Shown: positions 17,006-27,278, counted from the first letter of the stretch. The stretch: DNA of 64,000 nt from Gemmatimonadota bacterium (GCA_028287235.1 JAQBQB010000020.1:1-64000), one strand, 5' to 3'. Program-made: numbers and translations. Notes: generated by a model not told the origin, from the letters alone.

Positions 17006-18223
17006 TCAGTCGACCAGATCCTTCAGGAGCTGTCGGGCAATCACGATCCTCTGAATCTCCGACGTTCCCTCGCCGATCTCGCAGATCTTGGCGTCGCGCA
17101 TGTACCGCTCCACGGGATAGTCCTTCGTGTACCCGTACCCGCCGTGGAGTTGGACGGCCGTGATCGTCGCGCGCATGGCGAGCTCGGAACAGTAGAGCTT
17201 GGCCATCGCCGCTTCCTTCGTGAAGGTGCGGCCGTTCTGCGCCAGCCACGCTGCGTGAAACATGAGGTGCTTGCCGGCCTCGATCTCCGTGGCCATGTCC
17301 GAGAGCTGGAACTGCACGCCCTGGAAGTGCGCCACGGGCTGCCCGAACTGCTTGCGGACACTCGTGTACTTCAGCGCCTGCTCGAATGCGCCTTCGGCGA
17401 TTCCGAGCGACAATGCCGCGATGCCGATGCGTCCGTTGTCGAGGGTTTTCATGAAGTTGATGAAGCCCTTGCCCTCGGCGCCGAGCAGATTCTCGGCGGG
17501 GACTTCGACGTCTTCCATGATCAGCTCGGCGGTATCCGACGCCCGCCAGCCGAGCTTGTCTTCTTTCTTGCCGGAGCGAAAGCCGGCCATCGCCGGCAGC
17601 GAAGGCTCGTGTCCAACGCCGGCCGCTCTGGCCCCGGCGGGATCGTCGGTCGGCTTGGTGAGGATGAACGAGCTGATGCCTTTCGTGCCCTGCGACTTGT
17701 CGGTCACCGCGGTGACGACGAAGATCTCGCCCACGCTGCCGTGGGTGATGAAGCGCTTCGTGCCGTTCAGCACGTAGCGGTCGCCTTTGCGCACCGCGGT
17801 GGTGCGCGTTCCGCCGGCATCGCTGCCCGCCTCGGGCTCGGTGAGGCCGAAGCCGCCCATCACGCGCCCGCTCGCGAGGAACGGCACGAACCGCTGCTGC
17901 TGCTCGGCGGTGCCGAACTTCACGATCGGCGAGGTGCCGAGCGTGGTGTGCGCGGAGATCGTGAGACCGTGCGACGCGTCGACTTTCGCGAGCTCGTGGA
18001 TCGCGATCATGAAGCTGATGAGATCGAGTCCCGCACCGCCCAGCTCTTCCGGCCAGGGAACGCCGAGGAGCCCGAGCTCGCCCATCTTGCGAACGTTCTC
18101 CCAGGGGAACTTCGATTCGGCATCGAGCTTCGCGGCAACCGGCGCGACTTCGTCGCGGGCAAAGGCGCGGACCATCTCGCGGATGGCGAGGTGCTGCTCG
18201 GAAAAGTAGAGGGCGTCGTCCAT
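17006..18223 (-). CDS. acyl-CoA dehydrogenase
   Basis: FAD enzyme introducing the 2,3 double bond into acyl-CoA. 405 residues with the full family layout: [20 protein letters not shown] near 125-145 (FAD/substrate), the [14 protein letters not shown] beta domain, the helical C-terminal domain with [18 protein letters not shown], and [19 protein letters not shown] holding the probable catalytic Glu. Short- or branched-chain specificity is likely from length but not proven. ATG 18223 is in frame with a longer open stretch that runs into recQ; the ATG gives the standard N-terminus. 26 nt downstream of recQ. Linkage to the acyl-CoA cluster at 23-27 kb is inferred. Confidence 0.93.
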   Translation of the reverse strand: MDDALYFSEQHLAIREMVRAFARDEVAPVAAKLDAESKFPWENVRKMGELGLLGVPWPEELGGAGLDLISFMIAIHELAKVDASHGLTISAHTTLGTSPIVKFGTAEQQQRFVPFLASGRVMGGFGLTEPEAGSDAGGTRTTAVRKGDRYVLNGTKRFITHGSVGEIFVVTAVTDKSQGTKGISSFILTKPTDDPAGARAAGVGHEPSLPAMAGFRSGKKEDKLGWRASDTAELIMEDVEVPAENLLGAEGKGFINFMKTLDNGRIGIAALSLGIAEGAFEQALKYTSVRKQFGQPVAHFQGVQFQLSDMATEIEAGKHLMFHAAWLAQNGRTFTKEAAMAKLYCSELAMRATITAVQLHGGYGYTKDYPVERYMRDAKICEIGEGTSEIQRIVIARQLLKDLVD

Positions 18224-18249
18224 GGCTATCTCGTCGGCTATCTCGCCGC

Positions 18250-20328
18250 TTACGCGGCTTCGGTTTCGTCGGCGGAGCGCAACACATCCAGGAATCGCTC
18301 GCCGTATTTTTCGAGCTTGACGGGTCCTACCCCGCGAATCTCGCCAAGCGCATTCTCGCTGGTCGGACGGCGAATTGCCATCTCGGCGAGCGTGCGATCG
18401 GGAAACACCACATAGGCCGGAACCGACTCGGCTTTCGAGATGGTCCGGCGGAGATCGCGCAGGCGCGCGAGCATCGCCTCGTCGGCGCCGGAGAGCGTCG
18501 GCGCGTCTTCGGCGGCGGCCACGCGGTCGGACTCGCTCGTGGCGCGACGCTTCGGCTTTCCGCGCGCGGCGGGGCCGCGCATCGACGGCGCGCCTCCCTG
18601 CTCTACGTCGACTCGGGTGCCGAGGCAGTTGTCGCAGCCGGCGCACGACGTGCGCGCGGCGGGATCGCCGAAGTAACGCAGCACGAATCCACGCCGGCAG
18701 CCCTTCGTGTATGCGTACTGCTGCATCGAGTCGAGCTTCTGAAGATCGTTCTTCCGGCGGCGGTCGATCACTGCCCAGTCGATGTGAAACGCCGTGAGCG
18801 GTTTCTTCGCCGACGTGAGCGACGCACCCGACCCGGCGCGGCGCCACTCGAGGAACTGGCGCGACTGCAAGGCGTCGAGCAGCGGCATGCCGCCGGACGA
18901 ACCGCCTAACCCCGGAGGAAGTCCGTCGAGATCGATCGTCGCGCCGTCGCTGAGCGCGGCGCCCGCAACGCGCCACATGGCGCGGAGAATGCCGAGCTCC
19001 ATGGAGTCGTTGCTGCCGAGCTCCCGCTTGATGCGCTCGGGCGTGGCGAGCAGCCGCACGAGGACGCGCGCGCTGCCCTCCTGGGCGACACCGTAGGCGC
19101 CGGCCTGAGTCAGGATGCGCAGGGCCGATTCGACGTCGCGGCCGCTTGCCTTCGCTTTCACCCGCGAAGCAATCTCGTCGGGCGACAGATCGACACCGCC
19201 CGACTGGTCGGCGTTGCGGCGCAGCACGTCGTACACCTCTTCGACCAACGCCTTGTCCGGATAGGCGCCCTTGATGAAAAACTCATGGGTGAACCGGTCG
19301 GGAAAAGCGTGCAGCAGATAACACGCGGCCGGCTTGGCGTCGCGTCCCGCGCGGCCCGCCTCCTGGTAGTACGCCTCGAGCGTCCCGGGCATGGCGTAGT
19401 GAATCACGAGGCGAACGTTCGCCTTGTCGATGCCCATGCCGAACGCGTTGGTGGCGACGATGGCACGCACCTGCTCGGTCATGAACGCGTCCTGCACGCC
19501 GTGCCGGCGCTCGTCATCCAGGCCGGCATGGTACGCCGCGGCCGAGATGCGCGCCCGCTCGAGCAGCAGCGCGATGCGCTCCACCGCTTTCCGCGTCGAC
19601 GCGTAGATCACCGCGAGCCCGTCGGTCGAGCGCAGGAGATGGACGAGCGCGTCGTCCTTGTCCGAGTCGGTCTTCGTGGGGAGCACGTGGTACGACAGGT
19701 TCGTGCGGTCGAACCCGGTGATGATCGTCGTTGGCGACTCGAGCTTGAGCTGCGCGACGATGTCGGTGCGGACGTGCGGCGTCGCGGTCGCCGTGAGCGC
19801 CACGGTCGGCGGCCACCCGAGCTTTTCGCGGAGCTGCGCGATGCGCAGGTAGCTCGGCCGGAAGTCGTGGCCCCACTCGCTGATGCAGTGCGCCTCGTCG
19901 ATCGCCAGAAGCGAGACGCCCGCGTCGCGCAGGCGTTCGGCGGTCGTACCGACGTCGAACCGCTCGGGCGCGACGTAGAGCATCTTCACGTCGCCGCGCA
20001 CGGCGCGGGCCAGGCGATCAGAGATCTGTGATGACGACAGCGTGCTGTTGACGAACGTCGCCGGCAGCCCGCGCGCCTCGAGGGCGTCGACCTGGTCCTT
20101 CATCAGCGAGATGAGGGGCGAGATTACGACCGTCAGCTTCGGCAGCATCAGCGCCGGCACCTGATAGCACAGGGACTTGCCGCCGCCGGTCGGCAACACG
20201 ACGAGCGTGTCACGTCCCGCGAGCACGGACTGCACCGCGGCCTCCTGGCCCGGGCGAAAGGCCGCGTAGCCGAAATGCTCGTGCAGCGCGGCGCGCGCGT
20301 CTTCGAGGGTGTGCGGAGAGCTTGTCAT
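18250..20328 (-). CDS. recQ: ATP-dependent DNA helicase RecQ
   Basis: 3'-5' helicase for recombination and fork repair. 692 residues: Walker [13 protein letters not shown] near 46-57, DEAH box [16 protein letters not shown], motif VI GRAGRD, the RQC zinc site ([13 protein letters not shown] ... CAGCDNCLG), a basic linker, and a C-terminal HRDC domain. The ATG at 20328 lies in the outer end of a dispersed palindromic repeat (…GGGATGAC). In-frame sequence further upstream is repeat-encoded and unconserved, while the helicase domain begins about 10 residues after this ATG. So the repeat appears to supply the start codon. Confidence 0.94.
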   Translation of the reverse strand: MTSSPHTLEDARAALHEHFGYAAFRPGQEAAVQSVLAGRDTLVVLPTGGGKSLCYQVPALMLPKLTVVISPLISLMKDQVDALEARGLPATFVNSTLSSSQISDRLARAVRGDVKMLYVAPERFDVGTTAERLRDAGVSLLAIDEAHCISEWGHDFRPSYLRIAQLREKLGWPPTVALTATATPHVRTDIVAQLKLESPTTIITGFDRTNLSYHVLPTKTDSDKDDALVHLLRSTDGLAVIYASTRKAVERIALLLERARISAAAYHAGLDDERRHGVQDAFMTEQVRAIVATNAFGMGIDKANVRLVIHYAMPGTLEAYYQEAGRAGRDAKPAACYLLHAFPDRFTHEFFIKGAYPDKALVEEVYDVLRRNADQSGGVDLSPDEIASRVKAKASGRDVESALRILTQAGAYGVAQEGSARVLVRLLATPERIKRELGSNDSMELGILRAMWRVAGAALSDGATIDLDGLPPGLGGSSGGMPLLDALQSRQFLEWRRAGSGASLTSAKKPLTAFHIDWAVIDRRRKNDLQKLDSMQQYAYTKGCRRGFVLRYFGDPAARTSCAGCDNCLGTRVDVEQGGAPSMRGPAARGKPKRRATSESDRVAAAEDAPTLSGADEAMLARLRDLRRTISKAESVPAYVVFPDRTLAEMAIRRPTSENALGEIRGVGPVKLEKYGERFLDVLRSADETEAA

Positions 20329-20421
20329 CCCGAGCGCAGCGAGGGATCTATTCGAACGTGATTGTCGCCGGCATCGCGGCAAGGAAAGCAGATCCCTCCT
20401 CGCGTCGCCCGTCGGGACGAC
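20324..20421. repeat. dispersed palindromic repeat, copy A (rlhA-recQ gap)
   Basis: Plus strand begins gtcatcccgagcgcagcgag and ggatct; the right arm at 20390-20421 is the reverse complement with a small insertion (agatccctcc ... gtcgggacgac). The centre ttcgaacgtgattgt-gccggc also matches copy B at 53434-53526. It occupies most of the 147-bp gap between rlhA and recQ and overlaps the recQ start codon. Confidence 0.8.
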
Positions 20422-20475
20422 AACGTGGTTGCCCACTCGCATGAGCCCCTCATACTTCCCCCGCAGCCGACACCG

Positions 20476-22965
20476 TTACACCGCGCGGGCGAAATGACCG
20501 CGAGTATACTCCGGCCCCACGGCGCGCCGAACCGCTTCCACGTCGGGACGCGCGCCGGCGGCCAGCGCGTCGAGCGCGTCACGATAGCCGCGAACGATGG
20601 CGCGCACGTCGTCGCCCGGCACGTTGAACACCGCGTGGAAGCCGCGGATTCCGGCGCGCCACAGCTTCGGCAAATACTCCGAGCCGTCCACGGGACGCGA
20701 GTGCAGCAGGCGATTTCGGCACGCCGAGTCGGTGGCCACCGGGAACGTGTAGCCCGTGGGATCGGTCAGCTCGACGTTCGTGTGCTTCTGCACGCACAGA
20801 TCGCGGCACGTTGTCGGCTCGCGGTCGAACGCCGCCGAGAGGACGCAGTGCTCGATCGTCATTCCCTCGGGCCGTCCGTACAGGAAGACGTCGAAGCCCT
20901 CGCCGTCCCAGGGCGCGGTGAGCTGGGTCAGCTCGTCGGTCGTCAGCTCCACGGACGTCACGATGCGGCGCGCGCCGAGCCGGAACACTTCGGCCGCGGT
21001 GTGCGCGTTGAACACGTTCAGTGCGTAGTCCGCGACCACGTCGCGGCCGCCGCGCGCCAACTCGGCCACGAGGCCAAGGTGGCCGCTGAGCATCGGAAGT
21101 CCGAGATCGAGCCACTTCTGAATGCTCTTCCGATCTTCCGGACGCACGATCGTTGGCGTGCGCAGTCGCAGAGCGACGCCGCGCGCGGTGAGCCGCTCCT
21201 GCAACGCGCGAACGCGAGCGAGCGGCGGCGACGGATGCCGGATGAACGGATCGAAGCAGATCTCCGTGGCGCCGGATTCCGCCGCGGCGTCGGCATCGTC
21301 GATCGAGAAGACCTGCACCGAAAGATCGAAGGGCTTGTCGCCCACCGCGTGTCGCTCGACGCGCGGCACGGCACCGACGGCGTGATCGACCTGTGACCGC
21401 AGCTCGGCGAGCTTGGCGTCGCGCGCCCAGTCGCGCTGCAGCATCAACTGCTCGACCGCCTGCTGGCGCAGATGATTCTGTTCGCTCTGCGGAAGGAACA
21501 ACCCGCTCGCCAGCGCGGTGACGTCCACGTTGCCGAGGACGAACGGCGTGTCGCCGACACGGCCGAGCTGCTCGCGCAAACTCGTCATGTCGAGCGGCCG
21601 CTTGGAGGCGAGCGAGAGGGTCATCTCCGAGCGCACCGTCACCGTTTCGCCGTTGGCGGAGAACACGGCCTTGAGCGGCGTGCCGGCCGCCCCGAACAGG
21701 CGCACGTCGAGCCGTGCCTTCTTGATGCGAATCTCCGGCGACAACGCGGCGTAGCTCGCACGCGCGCGCTCGAGCAGCTTCGCTTCGGACGTGCGCACGA
21801 CGCGCCATCCGGCGTCGATGTGCGAGCGCGTCTCGATGGCCTGGCGCGTGCTGCCGCGCGTCTGCAGCGTGCGGATCTTCTCGACGCTGAAGCCCGTGGT
21901 TGGCCCGCCGACGTTGTCGGGTGCCTCGAAGCCAAGTCCGTCGCCGACTTGAATTGGTGACGACACGTCGACGATCAGCTCGCCGCGCTCGTAGCCCACG
22001 ACGGTGCCCAATACCATGCCGCGATTGTCCGGCTGCGTGCGCGTGACGTAGTGCCGCCCGTCGCGGCCGCCGTACATGCCGCCGGTAAAGCCGCGGCTGA
22101 AGATCTGCACGAGCGGCTGCACTTCTTCCACGGTCGGCGGCGTGGTGTCGCCTTGCTCCACGCGATCGAGGAATTCACGATAGGATTTCGTGACGGTGGC
22201 GACGTACTCGGGCTTCTTCTTCCGCCCTTCGACTTTGAGACATCCCACGCCGGCGTCGGCGATCGCCGCGAGGTGGTCGTAGGCGCCGAGGTCCTTGGCG
22301 GAGATGAGAAATCCGCGATCGAGCTCCGCCTTGCTGTCGAGATCGGTCAGCACGTAGTCCTTGCGGCAGGACTGCGCGCACGATCCGCGGTTGGCGCTGC
22401 GCTCGGAGATCATGCCGGACATGTAGCACTGTCCGGAGTACGAGATACAGAGCGCGCCGTGCACGAAGGTCTCGAGCCCGAGCGACGGAACGGCCGCGTG
22501 GATCTCGCGAATGTCCTCGATCGTGTTTTCGCGCGCGAGCACCACACGTTCGACGCCCAGCTCCTGGATGACCGCCGCGCCGCTGGCGTCGTGGACGGTC
22601 ATCTGCGTGGAGCCGTGGATCTCGAGATTCGGATAGACTTTCTGGATCAGTCGGACGAGCCCGATGTCCTGGACGATGACGGCGTCGATCCCGAGCGCCA
22701 CACACTCGCCGAGGAACATCAGCGCGTCGACGAGCTCGCTCGGCTTGATGAGGATGTTGAGTGTGAGGTAGATGCGGCGACCACGCTCGTGCGCGATGCG
22801 GCAGGCCTCGCCGAGCTCTTCAAGGGAGAGCTGCGCTCCCTCGTCACGGGCATTGAAGCGGGACGCGCCCATGTAAACGGCGTCGGCCCCGTTGGCGACA
22901 GCGGCGCGAACGGCCTCGAGAGAACCGGCAGGAGCGAGGAGTTCTGGAATGCGATGCGCTGTCAT
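20476..22965 (-). CDS. rlhA: U32 family peptidase-like protein, double-module RlhA type
   Basis: Probably the 23S rRNA C2501 hydroxylase type of U32 protein. 829 residues. The first U32 module starts IPELLAPAGSLEAVRAAVANG and has the cysteine set C-ISYSGQC, SANRGSCAQSCRKDY (residues 172-202) expected to bind an Fe-S cluster. A middle DUF3656-like region follows. A second U32-like module (from about residue 560, KPFDLSVQVFSIDDADAA) has its own cysteines (CVLSAAFDREPTTCRDLC, and CRNRLLH). The double-module length matches RlhA rather than YegQ/TrhP. ATG 22965. It stands alone between the 311-bp palindrome and copy A of the dispersed repeat. Confidence 0.82.
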   Translation of the reverse strand: MTAHRIPELLAPAGSLEAVRAAVANGADAVYMGASRFNARDEGAQLSLEELGEACRIAHERGRRIYLTLNILIKPSELVDALMFLGECVALGIDAVIVQDIGLVRLIQKVYPNLEIHGSTQMTVHDASGAAVIQELGVERVVLARENTIEDIREIHAAVPSLGLETFVHGALCISYSGQCYMSGMISERSANRGSCAQSCRKDYVLTDLDSKAELDRGFLISAKDLGAYDHLAAIADAGVGCLKVEGRKKKPEYVATVTKSYREFLDRVEQGDTTPPTVEEVQPLVQIFSRGFTGGMYGGRDGRHYVTRTQPDNRGMVLGTVVGYERGELIVDVSSPIQVGDGLGFEAPDNVGGPTTGFSVEKIRTLQTRGSTRQAIETRSHIDAGWRVVRTSEAKLLERARASYAALSPEIRIKKARLDVRLFGAAGTPLKAVFSANGETVTVRSEMTLSLASKRPLDMTSLREQLGRVGDTPFVLGNVDVTALASGLFLPQSEQNHLRQQAVEQLMLQRDWARDAKLAELRSQVDHAVGAVPRVERHAVGDKPFDLSVQVFSIDDADAAAESGATEICFDPFIRHPSPPLARVRALQERLTARGVALRLRTPTIVRPEDRKSIQKWLDLGLPMLSGHLGLVAELARGGRDVVADYALNVFNAHTAAEVFRLGARRIVTSVELTTDELTQLTAPWDGEGFDVFLYGRPEGMTIEHCVLSAAFDREPTTCRDLCVQKHTNVELTDPTGYTFPVATDSACRNRLLHSRPVDGSEYLPKLWRAGIRGFHAVFNVPGDDVRAIVRGYRDALDALAAGARPDVEAVRRAVGPEYTRGHFARAV

Positions 22966-23010
22966 AAGTCATGAAATCTAACAGCGTTACTCGTCTATCG
23001 GGGCGGGAAA

Positions 23011-23321
23011 ACTGGCCGCTACGCCGGGACGATTCCGTCGTTTTTTTGTTCACGGATTCCGCGGATCGTGCGGAAAGGGCCGGATCGCTCCGTGATGAGC
23101 GATGGATTCTCTCGCAACGAGCCCGGACGACTTTTTCTTTGGAATAGACGCTCGGGACGCTTCGATTGGCTTCCTGAGCGTCTGTTCCAAAGAAAAAATG
23201 TTCGTCCGGGCTCGTTGGGCATGGAGCTGTCAATGCACTCGGAGCGATCCGGCAGTTTTCGCGGCTGTTTCCGCGGAATCCGTGAACAACACGACGGAAT
23301 CGTCCCGACAGAGCGGCCAGT
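23011..23321. repeat. 311-bp imperfect palindrome
   Basis: Arms start actggccgct (23011-23020) and end agcggccagt (23312-23321). Matching blocks read inward include cgggacgattccgtcgt, ttgttcacggattccgcgg, gccggatcgctccg, caacgagcccggacga and tttctttggaa-agacgctc, with a short centre near 23163-23172. Both strands therefore read nearly the same and give similar spurious peptides. No transposase. It fills the 355-bp gap upstream of rlhA, so it could act as a terminator for the upstream operon or be a MITE-like element. Confidence 0.85.
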
Positions 23322-23485
23322 CACTCCTCGGGCGGTTGCTTTTTCTTGAAGAATCGCGCGACAAACGCAGCCGCAAAAAATGCCAGACCGATCAGAGTGA
23401 GCCGCGAATCCTCGACCCTCTGTCCATACCCCCACACGATGAGTCCAATCGCCAGCAGCGCGAGTTGAATCTGTGTTCGGGACAC
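23321..23485 (-). CDS. small membrane protein, two transmembrane segments
   Basis: 54 residues: SRTQIQLALLAIGLIVWGYG (membrane segment 1), a charged turn RVEDSR, LTLIGLAFFAAAFVARFF (segment 2) and a KKKQPPEE tail, so both ends likely lie in the cytoplasm. GTG 23485 is preceded by AAAGGAG, a good Shine-Dalgarno; the longer open frame upstream is not protein-like. It follows the AtuA-C gene by 4 nt and ends exactly at the palindrome edge. Family not recognised. Confidence 0.7.
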   Translation of the reverse strand: MSRTQIQLALLAIGLIVWGYGQRVEDSRLTLIGLAFFAAAFVARFFKKKQPPEE

Positions 23486-23489
23486 GAGC

Positions 23490-23876
23490 TCACTCCTTTG
23501 GCGACCTGGCGTACGCCGGCCGCTGCTTCGCGCCGGGCATGCCGACGTTCTTGGCTTCGTCGTCCGGCACTTCAATTTCCATGCGGAGCATCGCCGTCGA
23601 GAAGACCTTTCCTTGGGCGTCGGTCTTCAACGACAACGTGCCGCCGCCGTCGAGCGCGCCATGCAGCAGGAAATTGAGCGCCTTGAGATTCGGCAGCTCG
23701 AAACGCTCCACCGGACCGGTGATCACGTCCCGGAAATGTTCCTGGACGCGCTCGAGTGTGACGTAGCGCTGGATGATTGGGTACCACCGCGGCTCGAGCG
23801 CGATCAGGCCGACGTTGGCCGTGTCGCCCTTGTCGCCGGAGCGAGCGTGCGCGATGTCGAGGAGACGGACGTTCAT
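23490..23876 (-). CDS. AtuA-associated C-terminal-domain protein (ferredoxin-like fold)
   Basis: 128-residue protein starting VRLLDIAHARSGDKGDTANVG, the recognisable opening of the small domain that follows AtuA in acyclic-terpene and related acyl-CoA catabolic clusters. In some species it is fused to AtuA; here it is a separate gene in a TGATG overlap with it. Biochemical role unknown. ATG 23876. Confidence 0.85.
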   Translation of the reverse strand: MNVRLLDIAHARSGDKGDTANVGLIALEPRWYPIIQRYVTLERVQEHFRDVITGPVERFELPNLKALNFLLHGALDGGGTLSLKTDAQGKVFSTAMLRMEIEVPDDEAKNVGMPGAKQRPAYARSPKE

Positions 23877-25252
23877 CAGACCACCTCCACTTTCGTCTGC
23901 ACAACGGTCTTGTCGACGAGCGCCGGCCAGTAGGCCACGATCTCTTCGACTTTTGGACGTCCGCCGGCGAATCCGGTGACGCTCGGCGGGCCGTTCAGCA
24001 CGAGCGGCGCGATCTCGCGCGTGAAGCGCTCGAGCTTCGCCTTGTCGGTGCCACGGACGCCGATGCGGAACTGCACCTCGGGCGGATCGTGCGGAGGTCC
24101 GGCGAGCGGACCGTGCGTTGCGCTCACGCCAACGAACTCCGTGAGCACATGATCGAACTGCAGGCCGAGCCGGTCGAGCCGCTCGCGCAGCACGCGGTCG
24201 GCGAGCTGCGCCTTCTCGTACGCGTCCGGCCACGAGTAGACGAGCGTACCAACGGCCTTGTAGCCCGCCCGGTACGCGATCGACACCTTGAGCTTGTCGG
24301 TCGGCGGCCGTCCTTTGATGCCGAACAACCACACTCGATTCTCGCCCGCCGCTTCCACCTGAATCGACGTGAAGTCGGCGATCACGTCGGGCGTGATGTA
24401 GGAGTTCGGATCACCCATCTCGTAGACGAGCTGCTCGGTCACCGAGGGCACCGAGATGCGTCCGCCCGTATTCGGATGCTTGTAGATGACGAAGCTGCCG
24501 TCGGCATGCCCTTCGACGATCGGATAGCCGACGTTCGCGAGATCGGGAATGGTCTGCCAATCGTACAGGCAGTTTCCACCCGAGCACTGCGCGCCGCATT
24601 CGATCGTGTGTCCCGCGACGATACCCGCCGCGAGCTTGTCCCAGTCGTCGTCGGCCCAGCGGAATTCGTGGCGCAGCGGCGCCATGGTGAGCGCGGTGTC
24701 CGTCGAGCGGCCGGTGATGACGATGTTCGCGTTCCGCTGGAGCGCTTCGATGATCGGCGTCGAGCCGATGTAGGCGTTCGCCGACAGCACGCGGTCGCGC
24801 ACGGTGGACAAGGGCTCGCCCGTCTCCATGTTCGCCAGCGCATGTCCGCCCGCAATGAGCTCGTCGATGCGCGGCAGCAAGTCGTCGCCCGTGACGACGC
24901 CGATGCGGATCGCATCCGACACGCCGTGCTTCTGCGCAACGGCGCGAATCGCCGCGGCGCAGGCCGGCGGATTCACGCCGCCGGCGTTGGCGATCACGCG
25001 CACGCCGCGCGTGGCCACCGCCGGCAGCACGCTCTCGATGGCGCCCACGAAGTCGCGCGCGTATCCCATGTTCGGGTCGCGCTCCTTCTGCTTTTGCAGA
25101 ATGCTCATCGTGACTTCGGCGAGGTAGTCGAGCATCAGGTAGTCGACGTCGCCGCCTTCCACCTGGCGCTTCGGCGCCTCCAGCCAATCGCCCCAGAAGC
25201 CCTGTCCCGACGCGACGCGCACCACGCGGTCGCCAGTGTCTCGCTTGCTCAT
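23876..25252 (-). CDS. atuA: AtuA family protein (DUF1446)
   Basis: 458 residues of the AtuA/DUF1446 family: [17 protein letters not shown] at the N-terminus, [37 protein letters not shown] and [14 protein letters not shown]. First described in Pseudomonas citronellol/geranyl-CoA catabolism, but the family is widespread beside acyl-CoA carboxylases and its reaction is unknown. ATG 25252 overlaps the carboxyltransferase stop (ATGA). Context suggests service to the same acyl-CoA carboxylase, not necessarily terpenes. The gene name reflects family only. Confidence 0.85.
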   Translation of the reverse strand: MSKRDTGDRVVRVASGQGFWGDWLEAPKRQVEGGDVDYLMLDYLAEVTMSILQKQKERDPNMGYARDFVGAIESVLPAVATRGVRVIANAGGVNPPACAAAIRAVAQKHGVSDAIRIGVVTGDDLLPRIDELIAGGHALANMETGEPLSTVRDRVLSANAYIGSTPIIEALQRNANIVITGRSTDTALTMAPLRHEFRWADDDWDKLAAGIVAGHTIECGAQCSGGNCLYDWQTIPDLANVGYPIVEGHADGSFVIYKHPNTGGRISVPSVTEQLVYEMGDPNSYITPDVIADFTSIQVEAAGENRVWLFGIKGRPPTDKLKVSIAYRAGYKAVGTLVYSWPDAYEKAQLADRVLRERLDRLGLQFDHVLTEFVGVSATHGPLAGPPHDPPEVQFRIGVRGTDKAKLERFTREIAPLVLNGPPSVTGFAGGRPKVEEIVAYWPALVDKTVVQTKVEVV

Positions 25253-26871
25253 ACGTCGTCGAAGTGTGCGGGGAGAACGAAGGGGCCCAAGTGCGGTCCG
25301 GGATTCTGCAACGAGGCGCGCAGCGCGAGGCCTAGCGTCTCGCGGGTGTCTTCAGGGTACACGATGGCGTCGATGAAGCCGCGCGCGCCGGCGTAGCGCG
25401 CGTCGAGCTGGTGCTCGTAGTCCGCGCGCATCTCGTTCACCGACGCGGACACCTCGGCCGAGAGCGGCTGCTTCTTCGCCTTCGCCGCTTCCATCGACGG
25501 GCCGTGCACCGCCTGCACCGCCGACTCGCCTTCCATCACGGCCATGCGGCCGGTGGGCCAGCTGAAGATGAAGTCGGGGTCGAAGCCCTGCCCCGCCATG
25601 GCGTAGTAGCCGGCGCCCGACGCGTGATTCACCGTCAGCACGAGCTTTGGCACACGGGCGGTGGCCATCGCCTCGACGAAGCGCGCGCCGGCGCGAATGA
25701 TCCCCTCGTGCTCGGCTTCCGGACCGACCATGAAGCCCGACACGTCCTGCACGAACAGCAGCGGAATCTTTTCCCGGTCGCAGCGGTCGATGAAGTACGC
25801 CACTTTCTCGGCGCTCTCGGCGTAGAGAATCCCGCCGAAGCGCGGCTTTTCGCCGGCGCGGCCTTTGATCAACCCGCGCTGGTTGGCGATGACGCCGATG
25901 GGCATGCCCATGATGCGCGCGTCGCCGCAGATCATCTCTTTCGCCAGCTGCCCCTGGAACTCGTCGAGCGCGCCGTCGTCGACGATCAGCTCGAGGAGGG
26001 CGTGCATGTCGTAGGGCATCCGGTGGTCGGCGGGGAGGATGCCGTACAGCGGGTGATCGGCGTTGTCGCCGGACCGGAGCTCCCTCGACGCACTTCGTTC
26101 GCTCGGGACGACTTGGGCAGGCAGGCGCGACACCAGATCGCGCAATTTGGCGAGACACGCCTCGTCGTCGTCGACCGCATAGTGCGCGACGCCGCTGATC
26201 TCGGTGTGCGTCACCGCGCCGCCGAGCGTCTCGCCGTCGATCGTCTGGCCGGTGGCACCCTTCACGAGGTTCGGTCCGCCGAGTCCCATGAACGACGTGC
26301 CTTTGACCATGACGATCAGGTCGCTCAACGCCGGCAGATACGCGCCGCCGGCGATGCACGGTCCCATGACGGCCGCGATCTGTGGAATGCGTAAGTATTT
26401 ACGCATTATAGAATTGTAATAAAACAGCCGGGCGGCGCCGTACTGGCCGGGAAACACGCCGCCCTGATACGGCAGGTTCACGCCCGACGAATCGACCAGA
26501 TAGAGGATGGGGATCCGGCAGCGCATCGCCGCTTCCTGCGCGCGGAGCATCTTCTTGATCGTCTCGGGCCACCACGCGCCGGCCTTCACCGTCGCGTCGT
26601 TGGCGATGATCACCACCTGCCGGCCGCTCACCGTGCCGATACCCGTCACCACGCCGGCGCCCGGCGCCTGGCCTTCGTACTCGTCGTAGGCGACGAGCAG
26701 CCCGATCTCGATGAACCGAGTCTCCGGGTCGCAGAGTCGCGCGATGCGCTCGCGAGCCGTCAGCTTTCCCTGTTTGTGCTGCCGCGCAATCTTGTCCGGT
26801 CCGCCGCCTTCCCTGAGCCGCGCCTCGAGCTCACGAACCTCGGCGCTCAGCTCGCGTAGCCGATTGGTCAC
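25249..26871 (-). CDS. acyl-CoA carboxylase carboxyltransferase (beta) subunit
   Basis: Biotin-dependent carboxyltransferase of the MccB/PccB/AtuC group. 540 residues with two crotonase-like halves: [19 protein letters not shown] and [16 protein letters not shown] (N half), [23 protein letters not shown] and [15 protein letters not shown] (C half). The SGVNLP motif points to methylcrotonyl- or geranyl-CoA-like enzymes more than propionyl-CoA. No biotin carboxylase subunit is in the window. GTG 26871 lies in a GTGA overlap with the B12 subunit gene. Two oddities: an inserted SERSASREL peptide around residue 255 encoded by a repeat fragment, and an AT-rich patch at 26391-26425. Confidence 0.92.
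   Translation of the reverse strand: MTNRLRELSAEVRELEARLREGGGPDKIARQHKQGKLTARERIARLCDPETRFIEIGLLVAYDEYEGQAPGAGVVTGIGTVSGRQVVIIANDATVKAGAWWPETIKKMLRAQEAAMRCRIPILYLVDSSGVNLPYQGGVFPGQYGAARLFYYNSIMRKYLRIPQIAAVMGPCIAGGAYLPALSDLIVMVKGTSFMGLGGPNLVKGATGQTIDGETLGGAVTHTEISGVAHYAVDDDEACLAKLRDLVSRLPAQVVPSERSASRELRSGDNADHPLYGILPADHRMPYDMHALLELIVDDGALDEFQGQLAKEMICGDARIMGMPIGVIANQRGLIKGRAGEKPRFGGILYAESAEKVAYFIDRCDREKIPLLFVQDVSGFMVGPEAEHEGIIRAGARFVEAMATARVPKLVLTVNHASGAGYYAMAGQGFDPDFIFSWPTGRMAVMEGESAVQAVHGPSMEAAKAKKQPLSAEVSASVNEMRADYEHQLDARYAGARGFIDAIVYPEDTRETLGLALRASLQNPGPHLGPFVLPAHFDDV
26079..26112. repeat. fragment of the dispersed repeat inside the carboxyltransferase gene (copy D)
   Basis: Minus strand reads GTCGTCCCGAGCGAACG then AAGTGCGTCGAGGGAGC, a close variant of the GTCATCCCGAGCG...CGAGGGATC arm of copies A and B. 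It keeps the frame and encodes [12 protein letters not shown] in the linker between the two halves of the enzyme. Confidence 0.55.
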
Positions 26872-27278
26872 GCTTCCTGCCGTTCGCGCTCGGCGAACCA
26901 CTCGCGGATGTAGTCGATCAGCGCGGACGTGGGCGTGCCGGGACCGAACAGCTTGCCGACACCCAGCGCTCGCAGCGCTTCCATGTCTTCCTTCGGGATG
27001 ATGCCCCCACCGGTGATCAGGATGTCGTCACGTCCCTGTTCGGCCATCAGCTCGCGCACGCGCGGAAAGAGCGTCATGTGCGCGCCGCTCAGGATCGACA
27101 GGCCCACGACGTCGACGTCTTCCTGCACGGCGGCCGTGGCGATCATCTCCGGCGTTTGGTGCAGACCTGTATAGATGACTTCCATTCCGGCATCGCGAAG
27201 CGCCGCGGCGACGACCTTCGCCCCGCGGTCGTGTCCGTCGAGGCCAGGCTTGGCAACCAATACACGAATCGGACGCAT
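26868..27278 (-). CDS. cobalamin-binding small subunit of methylmalonyl-CoA-type mutase
   Basis: 136 residues of stand-alone B12 domain. The DxHxxG cobalamin motif is intact in [16 protein letters not shown] near residue 10-25, followed by [14 protein letters not shown] and [16 protein letters not shown]. It is the partner type for 'split' mutases whose catalytic subunit lacks this domain, and such a subunit is encoded 4.4 kb away at 31673-33367. Position upstream of the carboxyltransferase joins carboxylation and rearrangement. ATG 27278; an upstream in-frame start adds unconserved residues. Confidence 0.92.
   Translation of the reverse strand: MRPIRVLVAKPGLDGHDRGAKVVAAALRDAGMEVIYTGLHQTPEMIATAAVQEDVDVVGLSILSGAHMTLFPRVRELMAEQGRDDILITGGGIIPKEDMEALRALGVGKLFGPGTPTSALIDYIREWFAERERQEA

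Noticed and set aside
22844-23435. Similar peptides on both strands of the 311-bp palindrome
   Set aside because: The likeness comes from the inverted repeat itself; no start signal or family supports translation.
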